This document shows, in pieces, positions 45,012 through 58,300 of a stretch of 64,000 bases of DNA. The stretch comes from Sorghum bicolor (taxonomy: Eukaryota; Streptophyta; Magnoliopsida; Poales; Poaceae). The translations under genes were made by a program, and so were the position numbers. The number at the start of each line of letters is the position of its first letter. Position 1 is the stretch's first letter. The stretch is from contig NC_012876.2 in NCBI RefSeq assembly GCF_000003195.3, positions 43,322,396-43,386,395 on the forward strand, written 5' to 3'. Below the pieces are notes generated by a model that saw only the letters and a list, made by a program, of their open reading frames with translations, was not told where the DNA came from and searched no databases.

Positions 45012-47624
45012 TCTCGGCCCCAACCTCCTCTCGTGTCTGGGGTGGGCCACCGGGTAAAGACTATGGCGACAGGGCCATTGACCCGTGGCCGCGCTGCCGT
45101 GGCGGCCTCAAGTCAGGGGGAAGGAGGTCGTGGGAGCTCTAGCCCCGGCGCTCGCCAGACGGGAGATGTCGAGCCGAGGCCCGCGCCTGCCCAAGAGAAG
45201 TCTGGGGTCTCGACGCAGGGCGGCTCGAGGCCAGTTGGTGGAGGGGCTGCCAGGCGGGTCGTTCTTTCCGTGGGGTAAGATTTTTACGCCGCGATTCTTG
45301 TTTTCTCATGTCTTGCACCCTCTCTGGTTTCGGCTTTTCTTATGTTGTTCCCCATTTTCTTAGGTTGAAGCGGCCGCTAGAACAGGCCGAACCCTCGATG
45401 GCCAAGAAGCTAAAAGTGGGGGCAGTCTTGAGAGGCTTGGGTGAGTGATTTATTCTTCTTTCTGTAGTACTGGAGCTGGGCCATCCTTGCATCGAACTTC
45501 TTTGCGACTGACGTATCGTCTTTGGGCGCACACAAGTTCCTCCGATCCTCGTCTGTCGACATATGTTGAAAGAACCCCACCTCGTCCGTCGGAGGGGGGC
45601 GACGTTTCTGACACTGCCCCGCCGTCACTAAGGCGGGTCGAGGCGCCTCGTCTCCAAGAGCAGGAGGGAGCCCCCGAGCCTCCCCAGTCTGGGGGCGTGG
45701 GGGACCCCATCACCATCAGCGACGGGTTCGGTGGCGATCTGCTCTCGAAGGATGCCCGCACCACGGATGAAGAGGTCGAAGCCTCTCCAATCGCGAAACG
45801 GATGCCTTGGCCCATCGGGCTTCACTCCGTCGAGGAGAGGAGGAAGAAGGAAGAAGAAGAGCGTACGAGAGGGGAAGAACTAGAAGTAAAAGAGCAGCGG
45901 TGGCAACAAGAAGAGCGGCTCGAGGAGCAGTTGGAGTAATGCCGGCAGCAAGAGCTGATGGAGCTTCAGCTGCAGCAGCATTAGTGGAGTCAGCAGCAGG
46001 AAGAGCTGCTTGAACTGCCACCACAAAGCCCACGCCAGCCAGTATTGCCGTCACCGCAAGGGCCCGAGACCAGAGAGAAGGGACTGCCGGTCTATGGTCC
46101 GCCGACCCCAGCGTGGCTCCGTCCAGGGGGCCAGCCTCTATTCCGGCCAAACCTGGGCGGAAGGACGGTGTCGTGGTCATCGCGTGTGCTATGCGCACGC
46201 CGGCGAACCCCCAATCCGAAATCAAGGGCTCTCTCTACGGTATCGATGGGATCGCCCCGGGGTTCCTTCGAGATCGGTGGCCATGGGAGGATCTCGGCAC
46301 CGAGGAGGGGGACAACGCCGGCACTTATGGCGGTGGCGACGCCAATGAGACTGGGACCTGGGGGTTGGTGGACGACGACGGGCGGTTCCCTTCCCTTATC
46401 GACATATTCCAGCGCCACGGAGGTTCGCTCGAGACCGTTCAAGAGCTTATCCGCGGCATCAAGGCACGTACAGAGGAGGAGATGGAGAACTAGGGCCCCG
46501 GTCGGATTCGTCTTCGAGCCTCCACCGACCCACAGGAGCCCACATCATGATGGATGACCGGAAGGAGGCTGAAAAGTGGGAGCATCTCGAGGAGCTCCGG
46601 CTTTGGATGAAGCACGTCATGGGCCTGATGTCGGATATTGTCAACAACGGGCTCGGCCAAGCTTTCTTCGTAAGTATCTTTGGTCCTTAGCTATTTGGGT
46701 ATCTAGTCTTGTATTCTTATCGTTCAGTTTCCGGTTCGCAGGATCTGAAAGAGGCCTCTCGCCTGATGTCGGGTTTTATCCACGCGACGAGAGGCGGTTG
46801 GGAGCAGCTCCCTCTCCTTAAGGACCAACTCCTCGAGTCGCAGGAAAAGCTTCTCCAGGCGTATAAAGATCTCATGGCGGCTGTGGAGGAGAAGAAGGAG
46901 AGGGAGGCCGCCCTGGCCACAGCTCGGGAGGCCTCGGAGAAGGCGATAGAAGAGGACGCGCAGCTAAGGGAGTGGACCACGTTGGCTGAGGAGATAGCTT
47001 CCAAGGCCCGGGAAGAGGCCGCGTTTTACAAAGACGCGGCCACCGAGCTCGACAAGGAGAAGAGCCTTGTTAAGTCAGACCTTGCCTCTGCCCGGGAGGC
47101 CTATCAAGAGGCAAAGGAAGAGTGCGTGAAGAGCGAGATCGCTCGGAGCACCGCAGAGGAGGCAGGGAAGAAGGCCCATGAGGACCTCGAGGCGGAGCGA
47201 GTTCATTCTCGTAGCTTTTCTGATGACGTCGATCGTCTGAAGAGAACGCTACTGGAGAAGGAAGGAGCCGTCTTACAAGCAGGTATGATGGTTGAGGACT
47301 TACGGGCCGCCAACACTTATCTGGCTCGCTCTTACAAGGAAATCGAGAGGGCCAACACCGATTTAGTTGGAGAAAACATGGCTCTCGAAGAGAGGATTCG
47401 TGGTAAGCTTCCTTACATTTTTGTGTTTCTTTTGCAAGGTATATCTTTTGTGCTGCCTAACTTTCCTGTGTTGGCCTTTGTAGGGCTTGAGGATGATCTC
47501 CTGGCTGCCCAGTCCGACGCCCGTTCTGCGAGGGCTTAGCTCGAGGGGGAGGTTGCTTTGAACGGTCGACTAAGGACTGCGATAAGCGACCTTTCGGCCT
47601 CCTAGGAGCTCGAGCCTGTGGATG
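45012..47624 (+). pseudogene. F antisense gene, exons 2 (rest) to 6: charged linker and coiled coil
   Basis: Exon 2 resumes in frame at 45012 and ends at 45274 before GTAAG. Further exons, from visible splice sites, are 45364-45440, 45468-46669, 46742-47402 and 47484 onward. The 45468-46669 exon encodes a Pro/Glu/Gln-rich linker with stops near 45937 and 45982 and an apparent frameshift. The 46742-47402 exon is a clean 220-residue coiled coil, rich in Glu, Ala, Lys and Arg, with regular heptads. The last exon shows 'LEDDLLAAQSDARSA', stops at 47537 and 47602, and is cut at 47624 by element C. N-terminal transposon-type domain plus C-terminal coiled coil parallels the antisense gene of A/B/C. 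The end lies beyond C, outside the window. Confidence 0.7.
47620..47624 (+). repeat. Candidate target site duplication of C, left copy
   Basis: GGATG precedes the LTR. The partner would be right of the window, so this is unconfirmed. Confidence 0.35.
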
Positions 47625-48354
47625 TGTTGACACCATTTTTGGACACGTATCTTTTGATGCGTACCAGGGGTTAGTAAAGAATAGATCGGCAGATGAAGCA
47701 ACGATAACTAGTCTACAGGGAAGTTGCCGATGAAGGTGGTTGCCGATGAGGAGACAATTGAATGTGACTAAGTCCAGAGGTGGTGACGTGTTTGTGCCGA
47801 TGACCAGTATCAATGTTTGCCGATGGACACAACAGGAGGTCTACCGATGGCTCTAAAGAATAGCGTGGAGATTGCCGATTGATCTGTGGCGGTGCCCCGG
47901 TCGGCTACAAGCGGGTAGTTTTATGTTTCCTTTAGTTATTAGAATTCATTTTATGTACAGGTTCCGTTTAGTTTGGAATTCGAGTCCTAGTCGTGTCTGG
48001 TTGTAGCTCTTCAGACAGGGTATAAATGTAGACCCTAGGGCAATGTAAAGACAATCAATCTATCAATCAATCAAACACCAGTTTTTACTCATATTCCAGC
48101 ATCTACTTTTTCGACGACTTCGTCATATTTTCATTTTACTACGAGTTCATAGGAATTTGTCGAGTCAAACTCGACGCATTCTCAAGTTCCGCATGATCAC
48201 CTCTTGGCCGTGACATCCGGGCGCATCGCTGTTGTCGGGACCAAAGTGGTCGAGTTACCACATTTGTTGATTGTAAGGTCAAATCGGCTGGCACGCCTTA
48301 ACGTTTGAATCGGGTATTAGCCCTTTGTGTTTGCAGATCATTTTTGCATCAACA
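47625..48354 (+). repeat. 5' LTR of element C (730 bp)
   Basis: TGTTGACACC to CATCAACA, alignable with the A LTR. TATAAAT at 48021-48027. It contains seven GCCGAT/ATCGGC hexamers, five of them in the first 260 bases. Confidence 0.9.
48021..48027 (+). promoter_or_regulatory. TATA box in element C LTR
   Basis: TATAAAT, conserved with the A LTR; likely core promoter of the element transcript. Confidence 0.62.
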
Positions 48355-48361
48355 CATCTTT

Positions 48362-48380
48362 TGGCACGCCTAGTGCGACC
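48362..48380 (+). other. Primer binding site of element C
   Basis: TGGCACGCCTAGTGCGACC follows the LTR after seven bases (CATCTTT), as in A. tRNA not assigned. Confidence 0.6.
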
Positions 48381-48401
48381 AGATTCAAGATCAAGATCAG
48401 C

Positions 48402-51400
48402 ATGGCGAATACCGAGTTGGACTTGGAGAACGTCATCCCCGTGATGGAAGCCAATCTCAGAGATGAGCAGAAGCAAGCTATTGCAAAAGCCATGGAGGAC
48501 TACAAGCAGCAGTGCTTAAAATCCTTCAGTATCAACAGGAGTGGCGAGGTGATCCAAAAGGAAGCGTTGCCGGCACCTCGGCAGATTACTTTTGAAGCCA
48601 ATCCTAGTAAACTTCAAGACATGATTGACAATGCTATTAACTGTGCCTTGATCAATCAAGCTCGTGTGCTGTCCAACACGGTTTTCAATGCCGTGGCTAG
48701 AACTTTCAAGGAAGGACAATTGCCACCGAATTATGTGGGTCCTGCCTATCATCAGCTAGGGTCATCATTGGTTACGGCTCCATCGGCTACTACAGCCGTT
48801 GCGGGTACAGAACTTACTTCTCCTCCAAGCACATTAGGGATCACTGATGTGCAATCTACACCGATGACGATCAACCCATCAACATCAAACGAGTCAATCA
48901 AGCTTGCTACAGATCTATTGGCATCGGCAATGTCAGGTTCTGTTCCTCCCAACTAGTGGGGTTATGGTATGCCCCCAAATCTGATGGCAAAGACTCCTGG
49001 AACATCTCAAGTGGCTGACTTGACAGGCAAGGCTCCTATGGCATCGGTACCTCCAAATCCGCCGATGAATCAGAGTCCCCAGTACACTACAACTACTACT
49101 ACAAGACCTTACACTGGGAATTCTCAAGCTCCAATGTTCCAGATGTCTAACGCATTGGCAGATTCAATGTCGACGCAGCAGAGGTTTATGACACACCCAG
49201 GGTATGTTAATTCAATGATGATGCCCAATTTCCAGCCATCGGCAGGGTTTATGCCGATGAATGCTAACAGTGGATGGACGGGACAGTTAGTCTTTCCACA
49301 GATGCCTCAGTAGAGTCATTAGGCTCCAGGGTTTCAACAAGGCCAAATCCAATCGGGGTTTCAGAATCAAGGGTTGGCCAACCATCCGATGAATCTTGGT
49401 CAGCAGACTGGTGCTCAGATGGTTAGGCCAATGTTCCATGCGGATCGTGCACCTCAGAGACACATAGAAGCATATCAGTAGGTGCCAGATCCACAACCGC
49501 CTCATCGGCAAGACGCCGATGCTTATTGGGCCGATAAGATAGCTGAAGTAATGAGAGACCAATTTGGGATAAAACCCAAAGTCAACACTTACTCTTATCG
49601 GACACCGTATCGTCCTGCATACGATTTGATTCCACTTCCAAATCGGTACAAGGTACCAGATTTCACTAAGTTTTCTAGACAGGATGATACATCAACTATG
49701 GAGCATGTCAACAGGTTCATAATTCAATGTGGGGAAGCTGCTAACAGATACGAGTTAAGGGTTCGTTTGTTCTCATCATCTTTGTCTGGATCGGCTTTTA
49801 CTTGGTTCATATCGTTACCTCCCAACTCGGTGATTACTTGGGCCGATCTGGAGAAGAAATTCCACAAATACTTCTTCTCTGGAGTCCATGAGAAGAAGAT
49901 CACCGATTTGGTCAGATTGAAACAACGTAATGATGAATCGGTTGAAAGCTTTGTGTAGAGATTGCAAGAAGTTAAGAACAAGTGCTATAGTCTGGTTCTG
50001 GACGATCGGTAGCTAGCCGATTTGGCTTTCCAGGGTTTGTTGCCACACATCAGGGACAAGTATGCTTCTCAAGAGTTCGAGAGCCTAACTCACTTGGTGC
50101 AGAGGATTTCTGACCAGGATATCAAACCCTTTGAACCCAAGAGAGCATGGAACAAAAAGGTGTCATTCGTTGATGAGGCAGCAAGCTCAGATTCTGATGA
50201 AGAGCCAGTCATCGGCTTGGCAGAATGGGTGAAGAATAAGAAGCTGATGTCTTTCCCTTTTGGGCATAAGGAGCCAGAGAAGTTTGCATTTGATATCACT
50301 AAAGCCGATAGGATATTTGATTTTCTACTTCAGGAAGGACAAATCAAGTTGTCACCCAATCATGTGATTCCATCGGCTGAGAATTAAAGAAGATGAAATA
50401 TTGCAAGTGGCATAACGCAACATCTCACAACACAAATGAGTGCAAGGTTTTCAGACAACAGCTGCAATCGGCTATAGAATCTGGGAGAATCAAGTTTGAC
50501 AATTCCAAAGCTCAGAAGCCGATGAAGATCGATCAACATCCTTTCCCAACAAATATGTTGGATGCTAAGGGAAAAACCAAGGTTTTCACGTCAGAAGCAG
50601 CTGAAAGAAGTGCATCGGTGGATCCTCAGCATCAGATTACTGCTGCCGATGCTAAAGGAAAGGGTTTGATCCAGGAAGGAACCAGCTCAGGAAGACCTCC
50701 CCGATTTGGCATTGTGATAACTCATAGAAGGCATCCGGAGACTTGGCAGCAACGTGAGGATCGATATCGACGCCAACAGGAGGATTATCGTCGGGAAGAA
50801 GAGAGGCGCCGACAGGAGTGGAATCGGCACAAGGACCACTGGAACTGCCCGTTCTTTATCCATTGCTGGGAATAGAACATCAAATTGTCTACTGTTAGAG
50901 ATTGCCCCGAATGCAATGGTTATGATCGGTATGATAGACCTAATCGGCAGTATCAGAATGATGATCGGCGGTTTAATGGGCCGATTAGGGGGAGAGCGTC
51001 AGTTCATGATCGGCTGGGGGGCAGACTTATTGTGCACGACAGGCTTGGTGACCGTGTTGAATATTTTCCCAGGAACCAGGAAGAGCTTGAAGAGATGGCT
51101 AATGCACGAGTTCCCGATGAGTTCATATTTGGTAGGGATGCTAATACTTATCGGGTGGAGTTAAGGGAAAGTCGTCGCGCATCGGCAAGGTAGCCACAAC
51201 TTCCTCCATTGTGTCCAGAGGGGTTGACTAGGACACAGAAGAGGAGGCTGCAATGTGAAAGACGAGAAGAGCTGAGCAAAGGCGAGAATTCTAGCCAATC
51301 TGGAGATCAGCAGCGACCAGATCCTAAGGGAAAAGGACCATCGGCAGATGTTAACATGGTATTTATGTTGCCGATGGAGTTCCTTGCGCCATCCAGTGAT

Positions 51401-52022
51401 GATGAGGAGCTAGATTTTTCCTCACCAAATAGCTCCGTTGGCTCTAGATCCAATGACAGCCATCTTCGAAAAGCCTGCCGACAATGAAAGGCAGCATCTT
51501 AAAGCTTTGTTTGTCAAAGGAATGGTTGATGGGCAGCCGATGACCAAGATACTTGTGGACGGTGGAGCTGCTATTAATTTTATGCCATATGCAGTCTATC
51601 GAAAGCTTGGGAAAGTAGATCAAGATTTGACCAAGACCGATATGATGCTGAAAGATTTTGAATGAAATGTGTCTCCGATTAAGGGGGCGATATGTGTCGA
51701 GTTGACCATCGGCAGTAAAACCTTGCCGACAACTTTCTTCGTGATCAGTGGAAAGGGTGCTTATAATCTGCTGTTAGGGAGAGATTGGATTCATGCCAAT
51801 TGTTGCATCCCATCAATAATGCACCAATGCTTGGTTTAGTGGGTAGGTGACAAAATTGAGATTGTCCCGGGAGATTCTTCTTATGTCATTGCATCGGCAG
51901 AGGCGGACACTTATGAAAGGACCAGGTGTATCTCGGGAGAGATTTGGGAAAAGGATTTCCTCAAAGTTGCCGATTATGAAATTCCACCGATCCAAGCAGT
52001 CGGTTCTGATGAAGAGTTTTAA
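48402..52022 (+). pseudogene. gag-protease of element C
   Basis: The ATG at 48402 (MANTELDLEN) starts an N-terminal region preserved here better than in A. The order is a helical N terminus, a Pro/Thr/Met-rich segment (48750-49450), the gag domain (49500-50080), 'CKWHNATSHNTNEC' near 50402, a charged Arg/Asp/Glu region, and a protease with 'VDGGAAINFMP' near 51560. In-frame stops include 48954, 49312, 49480, 49956, 50011, 50874, 51663 and 51837, many being TAG for an aligned CAG. Single-base indels occur near 50375 and 51420. It ends at TAA overlapping the pol ATG at 52022. Confidence 0.8.
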
Positions 52023-55000
52023 TGGATAGGTTTGCCGATGATGGAAAACTAGGCCAGGGCTTTACATCGGCTGATGATTTAGTAGAGATAGATATAGGTA
52101 ATAGAGATAAGCCTAGACCTACTTTTATTAGCGCTAAGTTAAATTCTGAGTGTAAGAAATTGTTAACCAATTTGTTAAAGGAATATAAAGATTGCTTTGC
52201 TTGGGATTATACTGAGATGCCTGGTTTAGACCGATCGATTGTTGAACATCGGTTACCCATCGAATCTGGATTTCGGCCACATCCGCAACCGGCTCGCCGA
52301 TGTAATCCTAATATTCTTCCTGATATTAAAGCCGAAATAACCAAACTCATCGAAGCTAAATTTATTCGGCAGTGTCGGTATGCCGAGTGGATTTCCAATG
52401 TTGTTCCAGTTTACAAGAAAAATGGGAAGCTTCGAGTTTGCATTGATTTCATGAATCTTAATAAAGCTACGTCGATGGATGGTTACCCAATGCCGGTTGG
52501 CGATTTACTAGTTGATGCTGTGGCTGGGCATCGGATCATAAGCTTTATGGATGGCAATGCAGGATATAATCAAATATTCATGGCTTAAGAAGATATTCCA
52601 AAGATTGCGTTTAGATGTCCTGGTCATGTTGGGTTATTTGAATGGATAGTCATGACTTTTGGTCTGGAAAATGCTGGTGCTACTTATCAGAGGGCTATGA
52701 ATTTTATCTTTCATGAGTTCATCGGCAAGCTGGTGGAAATTTATATTGATGATGTGGTGGTTAAGTTTGGAGATTTCACAAAGCATCTTGCTGATCTGCG
52801 GAAAGTGTTAGAATGTACAAGGAAACATGGTTTAAAGATGAATCCTAACAAGTGTGCATTTGGTGTATAGGCAGGGCAATTTCTTGGTTTCATGGTGCAT
52901 CAAAGGGGAATTGAAATTAGCAGGAGATCTATTGATGCTATCAACAAAATAGTTGGTCCTACCAACAAAACTGAGCTCCAATCTCTGATCGGCAATTTAT
53001 TTCCAACTTGTCTGGAAAAATTCATGCTTTCAGCCCTTTACTTAAATTAAAAGCTGATCAAGAATTTGTATGGGGAGAAAAGCAACAGTTGGCTCTGGAT
53101 AAAATCAAGAATTATTTGACAAATCCTCCAGTCTTAATTCCACCTCAGCAAGGAAAGCCCTTCAGATTGTATTTGTCTACCGATGGGGTGGTCATCGGTT
53201 CGGCTTTGATTCAAGAATTTGAAGGGAAGGAGCGTGTGATTTACTATTTAAGTAGAAGATTGGTTGATGCTGAGACCAGGTATTTGGCTATTGAAAAATT
53301 ATGTTTATGCTTCTATTTCTCATGCATTAAGTTGAGGCACTATTTGCTATCGGCCGAATGCACTGTTATATGCAAAGATGATGTGGTCTGATATATGCTA
53401 TCTATGCCGATTATGAGTGGCAGGATCGGTAAATGGATTTTGGCACTATCAGAATTTGATCTGCATTACGAATCGGCTAAAGCGGTTAAAGGGCAGATTA
53501 TGGCTGATTTTGTGACTCAACATCGGGGTACAGTGGAGACTTTGAAAATTGTACCTTGGATGCTCTTCTTTGATGGATCCACATGTGACCGGGGGCAGGG
53601 ATCGGCATAGTGTTAATTTCCCCTCAGGGGAGGAAGTATGAGTTCTCATTGCCGATTGTTGCCATGTCAGCAAATAATCAAGCCGAATATCAAGCTTTGA
53701 TCAAAGGGTTGGAGTTACTAAAAGAGGTTCATGCTGATGCTGTTGAGATCTTGGGAGATTCTATGTTGGTTATAAATCAATTGGCTGGAAGCTATGAATG
53801 CCGAAGCGAGGTCCTGATAACTTATTATGAAAAGAGTATGCAACTGTTAAGGGAATTCAAAGATTTCCGATTAGAGCATGTTCCTCGGTTACATAATGAG
53901 GAGGCTAATCGGTTGGCTCAGCATGCCTCAGGGCATCAACCTATATTGAACACGTTATCGGCAATAAGCGCCGATGATTGGAGAAAAGAAATCATTGATT
54001 ATTTAAAGGATCCATCTAAGAAGGTTGAGAGGCGTGTTCGGTTTCAAGCTACCAAGTATGTACTCCTCGAGGATGAATTATATTATCAAACAGTCGAAGG
54101 AGTTCTTCTCAAGTGCTTAGGTGATGATGAAGCTAAAAGTTTGATGGGAGAGATCCATGAAGGGGTGTGTGGAGCACTTCAGTCGGCTTTTAAGATTAAA
54201 TGGATGATCAGGAGAAATGGGTATTATTGGCCAACTATACTTGAGGATTGTTTTAAATATTTCAAAGGGTGTCAAGGATGTCAGAAATTTGGTAATATTC
54301 AAAGGGCGCCCGCATCGGCCATGAATCCCATTATTAAACCTTGGCTGTTCCGGGGATGGGCTATTGATTTGATCGGCCAGATTTATCCACCTTCTATCAA
54401 AGGGCACAAGTTCATCTTGGATGCTACTGATTATTTCACCAAGTGGGTTGAAGCTATTCCTTTGAAGAAAGTCACAAAGGCCAATATGATTGATTTTGTA
54501 AAAGAGCTTATTATTTACCGATTTGGTATTCCTCAAACGATTACTACCGATCAGGGTACTATGTTTACATCGGGCGAGTTTGATGAATTTGCAATCGGTA
54601 TGGGAATTAAAGTGTTGAATTCTTCTCCTTATTATGCTCAAGCTAATGGCCAGGCCGAGGCGTCTAACAAAGGAATTATTAAACTTATCAAAGGAAAGAT
54701 TGAGGAAAATCCTAGGAGGTGGCATGCATACATTGTTGAATGAAGCTTTATGGTCGTACCGGATGGCATGTCATGGGTCAACTACAGTTTCACCTTATCA
54801 GTTGGTGTATGGACACGATGGCGTACTGCCATGGGAAATTAAACCCGGTTCTAGGCGACTGTCTTTTCAAGACCAGTTGGCTGCCGATGATTATGCTACT
54901 TTGATGAAAGACGAGTTGGATGATTTAGCAGGGCATCGGCTGAGGGCTTTGATGAGTATAGAAGAAAATAAAAGGAGAGTTGCCAGGTGGTATGATAAGA

Positions 55001-55239
55001 AGGTAAAGACTAAGGAGTTTGCCGATGGAGATTTAGTATGGAAACTAATCTTACCGATCGGGACTAAAAGTTCAAAATTTGGGAAGTGGTCTCCGAATTG
55101 GGAGGGTCCCTATCGGATAAATCGGTCTGCTCCTAGCAATGCCTATATTTTAGAAACTCTCGAAGGAGTTGAATTTCCTAGGGCATTGAATGGCAAATAC
55201 TTAAAGAAATATTATCCTAGCATATGGATTGACGCATGA
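52022..55239 (+). pseudogene. pol of element C: RT, dual RNase H, integrase
   Basis: RT begins at the ATG overlapping the protease stop. YIDDVV lies near 52744, and stops at 52586 and 52868 break it. A 19-bp deletion near 52993 (direct repeat CAA at the ends) shifts frame before the RNase H, which runs 53008-53560. A stop replaces an Arg codon at 53389. A lost G in a G run near 53590 shifts into the second RNase H ('NNQAEYQALIKGLELL' near 53673). Integrase covers about 54170-55239 with AIDLIG, TTDQGT and GQAEAS catalytic blocks. A four-base gain near 54728 shifts frame once more. The end 'YYPSIWIDA' matches A and B. Confidence 0.82.
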
Positions 55240-55249
55240 AAGTTTAAGT

Positions 55250-55336
55250 GCCGATAACATTCCTATCGGCTGAATTAAAGTGTATCTGGGGCCGGACTCA
55301 ATATTTTAAAAGGGTGCCGATAACAGTCCTATCGAC
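55250..55336. terminator. Twin hairpins between pol and antisense gene (element C)
   Basis: GCCGATA-N7-TATCGGC at 55250-55270 and GCCGATA-N7-TATCGAC at 55316-55336. The first begins 11 bases after the integrase stop; the pair ends 60 bases before the antisense stop at 55397. Same layout as A and B. Confidence 0.55.
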
Positions 55337-55396
55337 TAGACCAAAATGATCAGAAGTGTTTTAAAGAGAGAGCAAGGTACACCGCCGATGAAGAGT

Positions 55397-58300
55397 TCAT
55401 ACATTCAGCAAGGCTTGGATGGCTGATATAGCACACAGACGAATTTGGTCGGCTTCTTCTATCTCTCTGATGTCTTCATCGGGAGAACCTTACACCGGTT
55501 TCAGCTTCTTCTTCATCTGCAATGCCTTGCGGGCTTGGATGTTTCGCTCCTGTTCGAGAGTCTTGATCGCTTCAGGCAGCTGGCTTTCTTCCTGTTGAGC
55601 TTGGGACAGAGCTTCTTCCACTTGTTTAAGTTCTGCCAATAGAGCTTCTCTTTTCGTTGATAGGTTAGAAACCTTTTGCTTCAGCACATCCTCTAAGGAT
55701 TTCAGAATGCCGATGCTCTTATGCTTCTCATCGGCAAGATGCTTTACCTTCATCACCTCCTCTGAAAGCTAGGCATGGGTGGCCCTATCGGCAAGACGCT
55801 GAGTGGCCTTTTGGTACTGAAGCTGTCGACTCTCTAAGTATGCGGCCTTGAAGAGGATCTCCTCGGCATCGGCAGGGATCTAGCCTCTGAGAGCTTTAAA
55901 TAGAGCCTTGGTTAGATCGGAGTCATCAACCAGTTGGGTTGTATCCTAGTGAAGCAGGACCAGCAGATCCTCTAGCTTTGCTCTGGTTTCTGCCGACGAG
56001 ATCCCAATTGCTTGAGAAGAACTCGCTTCCTCAGCTTCATCTTCGGAGATTTCGATGGCGAAGGAGAACAGGCGGTCGGGAGAATCTTGTTCCTGAAAGA
56101 GAAAAGGAGATGGGTTATTTGATGATGAAATATTAGTAAAATAAAGAATGATAATCAAATAACTTACTTGTTTCAGAGCTATCTCTCGCCTCTGGCTAGT
56201 TGAGGCCGATGGTACTATAGGTTGATCGGCTTGAATTGCCGATGAAACTATGTCAGCTGAAAGATTAATAGAAATAATTATAAAGTGGAAAATAAGTCCA
56301 TCGACAGTAATTCATAGAGAGTACGTTACCTTGAGGGGGTGCAGTACTTATCTGAATCGAGGAAACTACCGATGCTACGATTAAGCTTGCTGGATTGGTG
56401 GTCTGCTCGTGTACATCAGCCGATATTTCTTCTGGCTGAGGTTCTTCTGGCTGAAGTTCTTCTGGCTGGGGTTCTTCTTGCGGCTGAGGGGGAGATGGTG
56501 CTTGTTGTCTCTGAGCTTCTGGAGAAGAGGGGGACAATTCTAAAGGGATAGGTGACCTTGGAGGAGGGGGAGGCGTTGTTGTTCTCTGACGCTTCGCTTG
56601 TGACCTGGTACTCTTGGGACCCTTTCTCTTTGATTGGCTGGACTGGGGGGCATCGGCAGTCGTACTTCTAGTCTTTGCTGATTTGCCAGTGTGTTGATGC
56701 AACAATGAAAGTTTTATGAGTACAAGTGTAATAGGTTATTGACGAGGTTCTGATTGAAATAATAAAAGTTACCGATGAAGTTCCCATGCTAGCCGATGTG
56801 TCTTGAAAAATTGTGTAAATGTAAGAATGGAATCGGTATAAGTTGACGAATTCAAGAATTTACCTTGAAAGCATGTGCCAAAGCAGTGGCAGCTAACGAC
56901 GACGATGTTTTCGTTCGCTTGGTAGTGATTTTCTTGAAATGCACACCCCGGTGCATTAAAGCAGCCAAGCTTGGAGCGTTGTTGCCGATCAAAGAGATCG
57001 GGCCCGATGGAAGGAGTTCGATCGACCTGCCACTTCTGCTGACTGATGGTGGCGTATCATCGACCTAAATAAAACAAAGAAAGTGAGTTGCCGATAGAAG
57101 ATGAAAGTGAAAGGATTGAAACATCGGTTAAAATGCTTACTGTATTATCGGGGACCTTGTATTTGGGGTCAATCATGGCACGGTATGTGAGGGCCGATCT
57201 ACAGAACAAATGCTCTTTCCACTCTTCCCACCACTATTTGTATGCCTGAGTGATGAAGAGAGCTGGGATCCAAGCCGATTGGTCGACGTCTGTATCGGCG
57301 TTTGGCGGAAGTTGAGCTATTGTGATCCATTCAAGATTGCTGGTGATGGTTTCCCTCGGCTTTACCACATCGGCGTACCAAAGTGCAATCGGCAGTTGGC
57401 CAAAAGCCAGTTGGAGAGCTAGTGCTGATGGGTTGTAGAACTCATAGGTTAGATTGGAAGCTTTCCCACTACCAAAGAAGTTCACTGGTATGGCCCTTGG
57501 GGTGATAATTGCCATCATCACATCACAGTCCTTGTTGAGAGTATCATTGAAGGGATGGAAAGTCAGAGGAAATCTGGTATCTGGATCTTCGTAAGGCATC
57601 CATGCCCGCTGTTCTCTGGTCAAACCTTCATACAGAGTCTGAAAGAATCGGCTGACCTGGTCTTCATTACCACCAGTGCCAGGTAAGACTATGGCCGCTT
57701 CGCCAAAGTTCAAGGTGGAGCGAGTTGCCGATTCTTCTTCATCCAATTCATAATCCTAAGTTGCTGATAGATTGGCCTAGCAGAAGTTTCTTGGCTACCT
57801 GGTGAAGGAGGTGATAAGCAGAGCCGAGAAAGTATCGGCCAAGAGGGAATCAGCCACCATTGGCTAATCTTTCTGCTGCCGATAGGTAAACAGAGGTTGG
57901 TCATACCAATCGGCAACAAAATACAAACTTGTCCAGCCACATGTTCAGAAAAGTGGTCTGTTCCGTTGCACTGACAGGTCCTGTTTTTCGGTACTTCTGA
58001 ATGTACCCAGACCAACCACCGATAGCGCGAGTTTCTACCTTAGAACTGGGTTTGGTGTCAAATAAATGGCTGTTATCGGCAGTCGATATGTCTAAGCCGG
58101 TGAGCATGAGTACATCGGCAAGTGTAGGAGAGGCAGGGCCATGTCCAAATACAAAAGCATTGAGTGTGTCTGACCAAAAGTACGAAGCAGCGATTAGCAG
58201 TGACTCATTCCTCTCCATATCGGCAAGGGACAATCTAATGCACTGGTCTAACTTCCGTTCACCCCATTTAACCTCATTTGAATGGCTGACTCTCAGGAAC

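Larger units (their letters stand above)
19272..47624 (-). mobile_element. Element F: GC-rich Ty3-type element split by E2, D and C
   Basis: Visible segments are 19272-20958, 29162-30838 and 45007-47624; the rest lies beyond C. By analogy with A, the LTR at the left is the 3' LTR of a minus-strand element, next to a minus-strand polypurine tract, and the + strand gene at 29399-47624 is antisense to a gag-pol outside the window. It inserted into element B at 19271/19272 (candidate duplication AAATT at 19267-19271, partner not visible). Higher GC and frequent CTCGAG motifs separate it from its neighbours. No gag or pol of F is visible, so the family name stays open. Confidence 0.7.

Noticed and set aside
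46045..46557. Arg/Pro-rich frame as a separate gene
   Set aside because: It overlaps the linker exon of the F antisense gene in another frame; the coiled-coil exon downstream follows from the F splice model.
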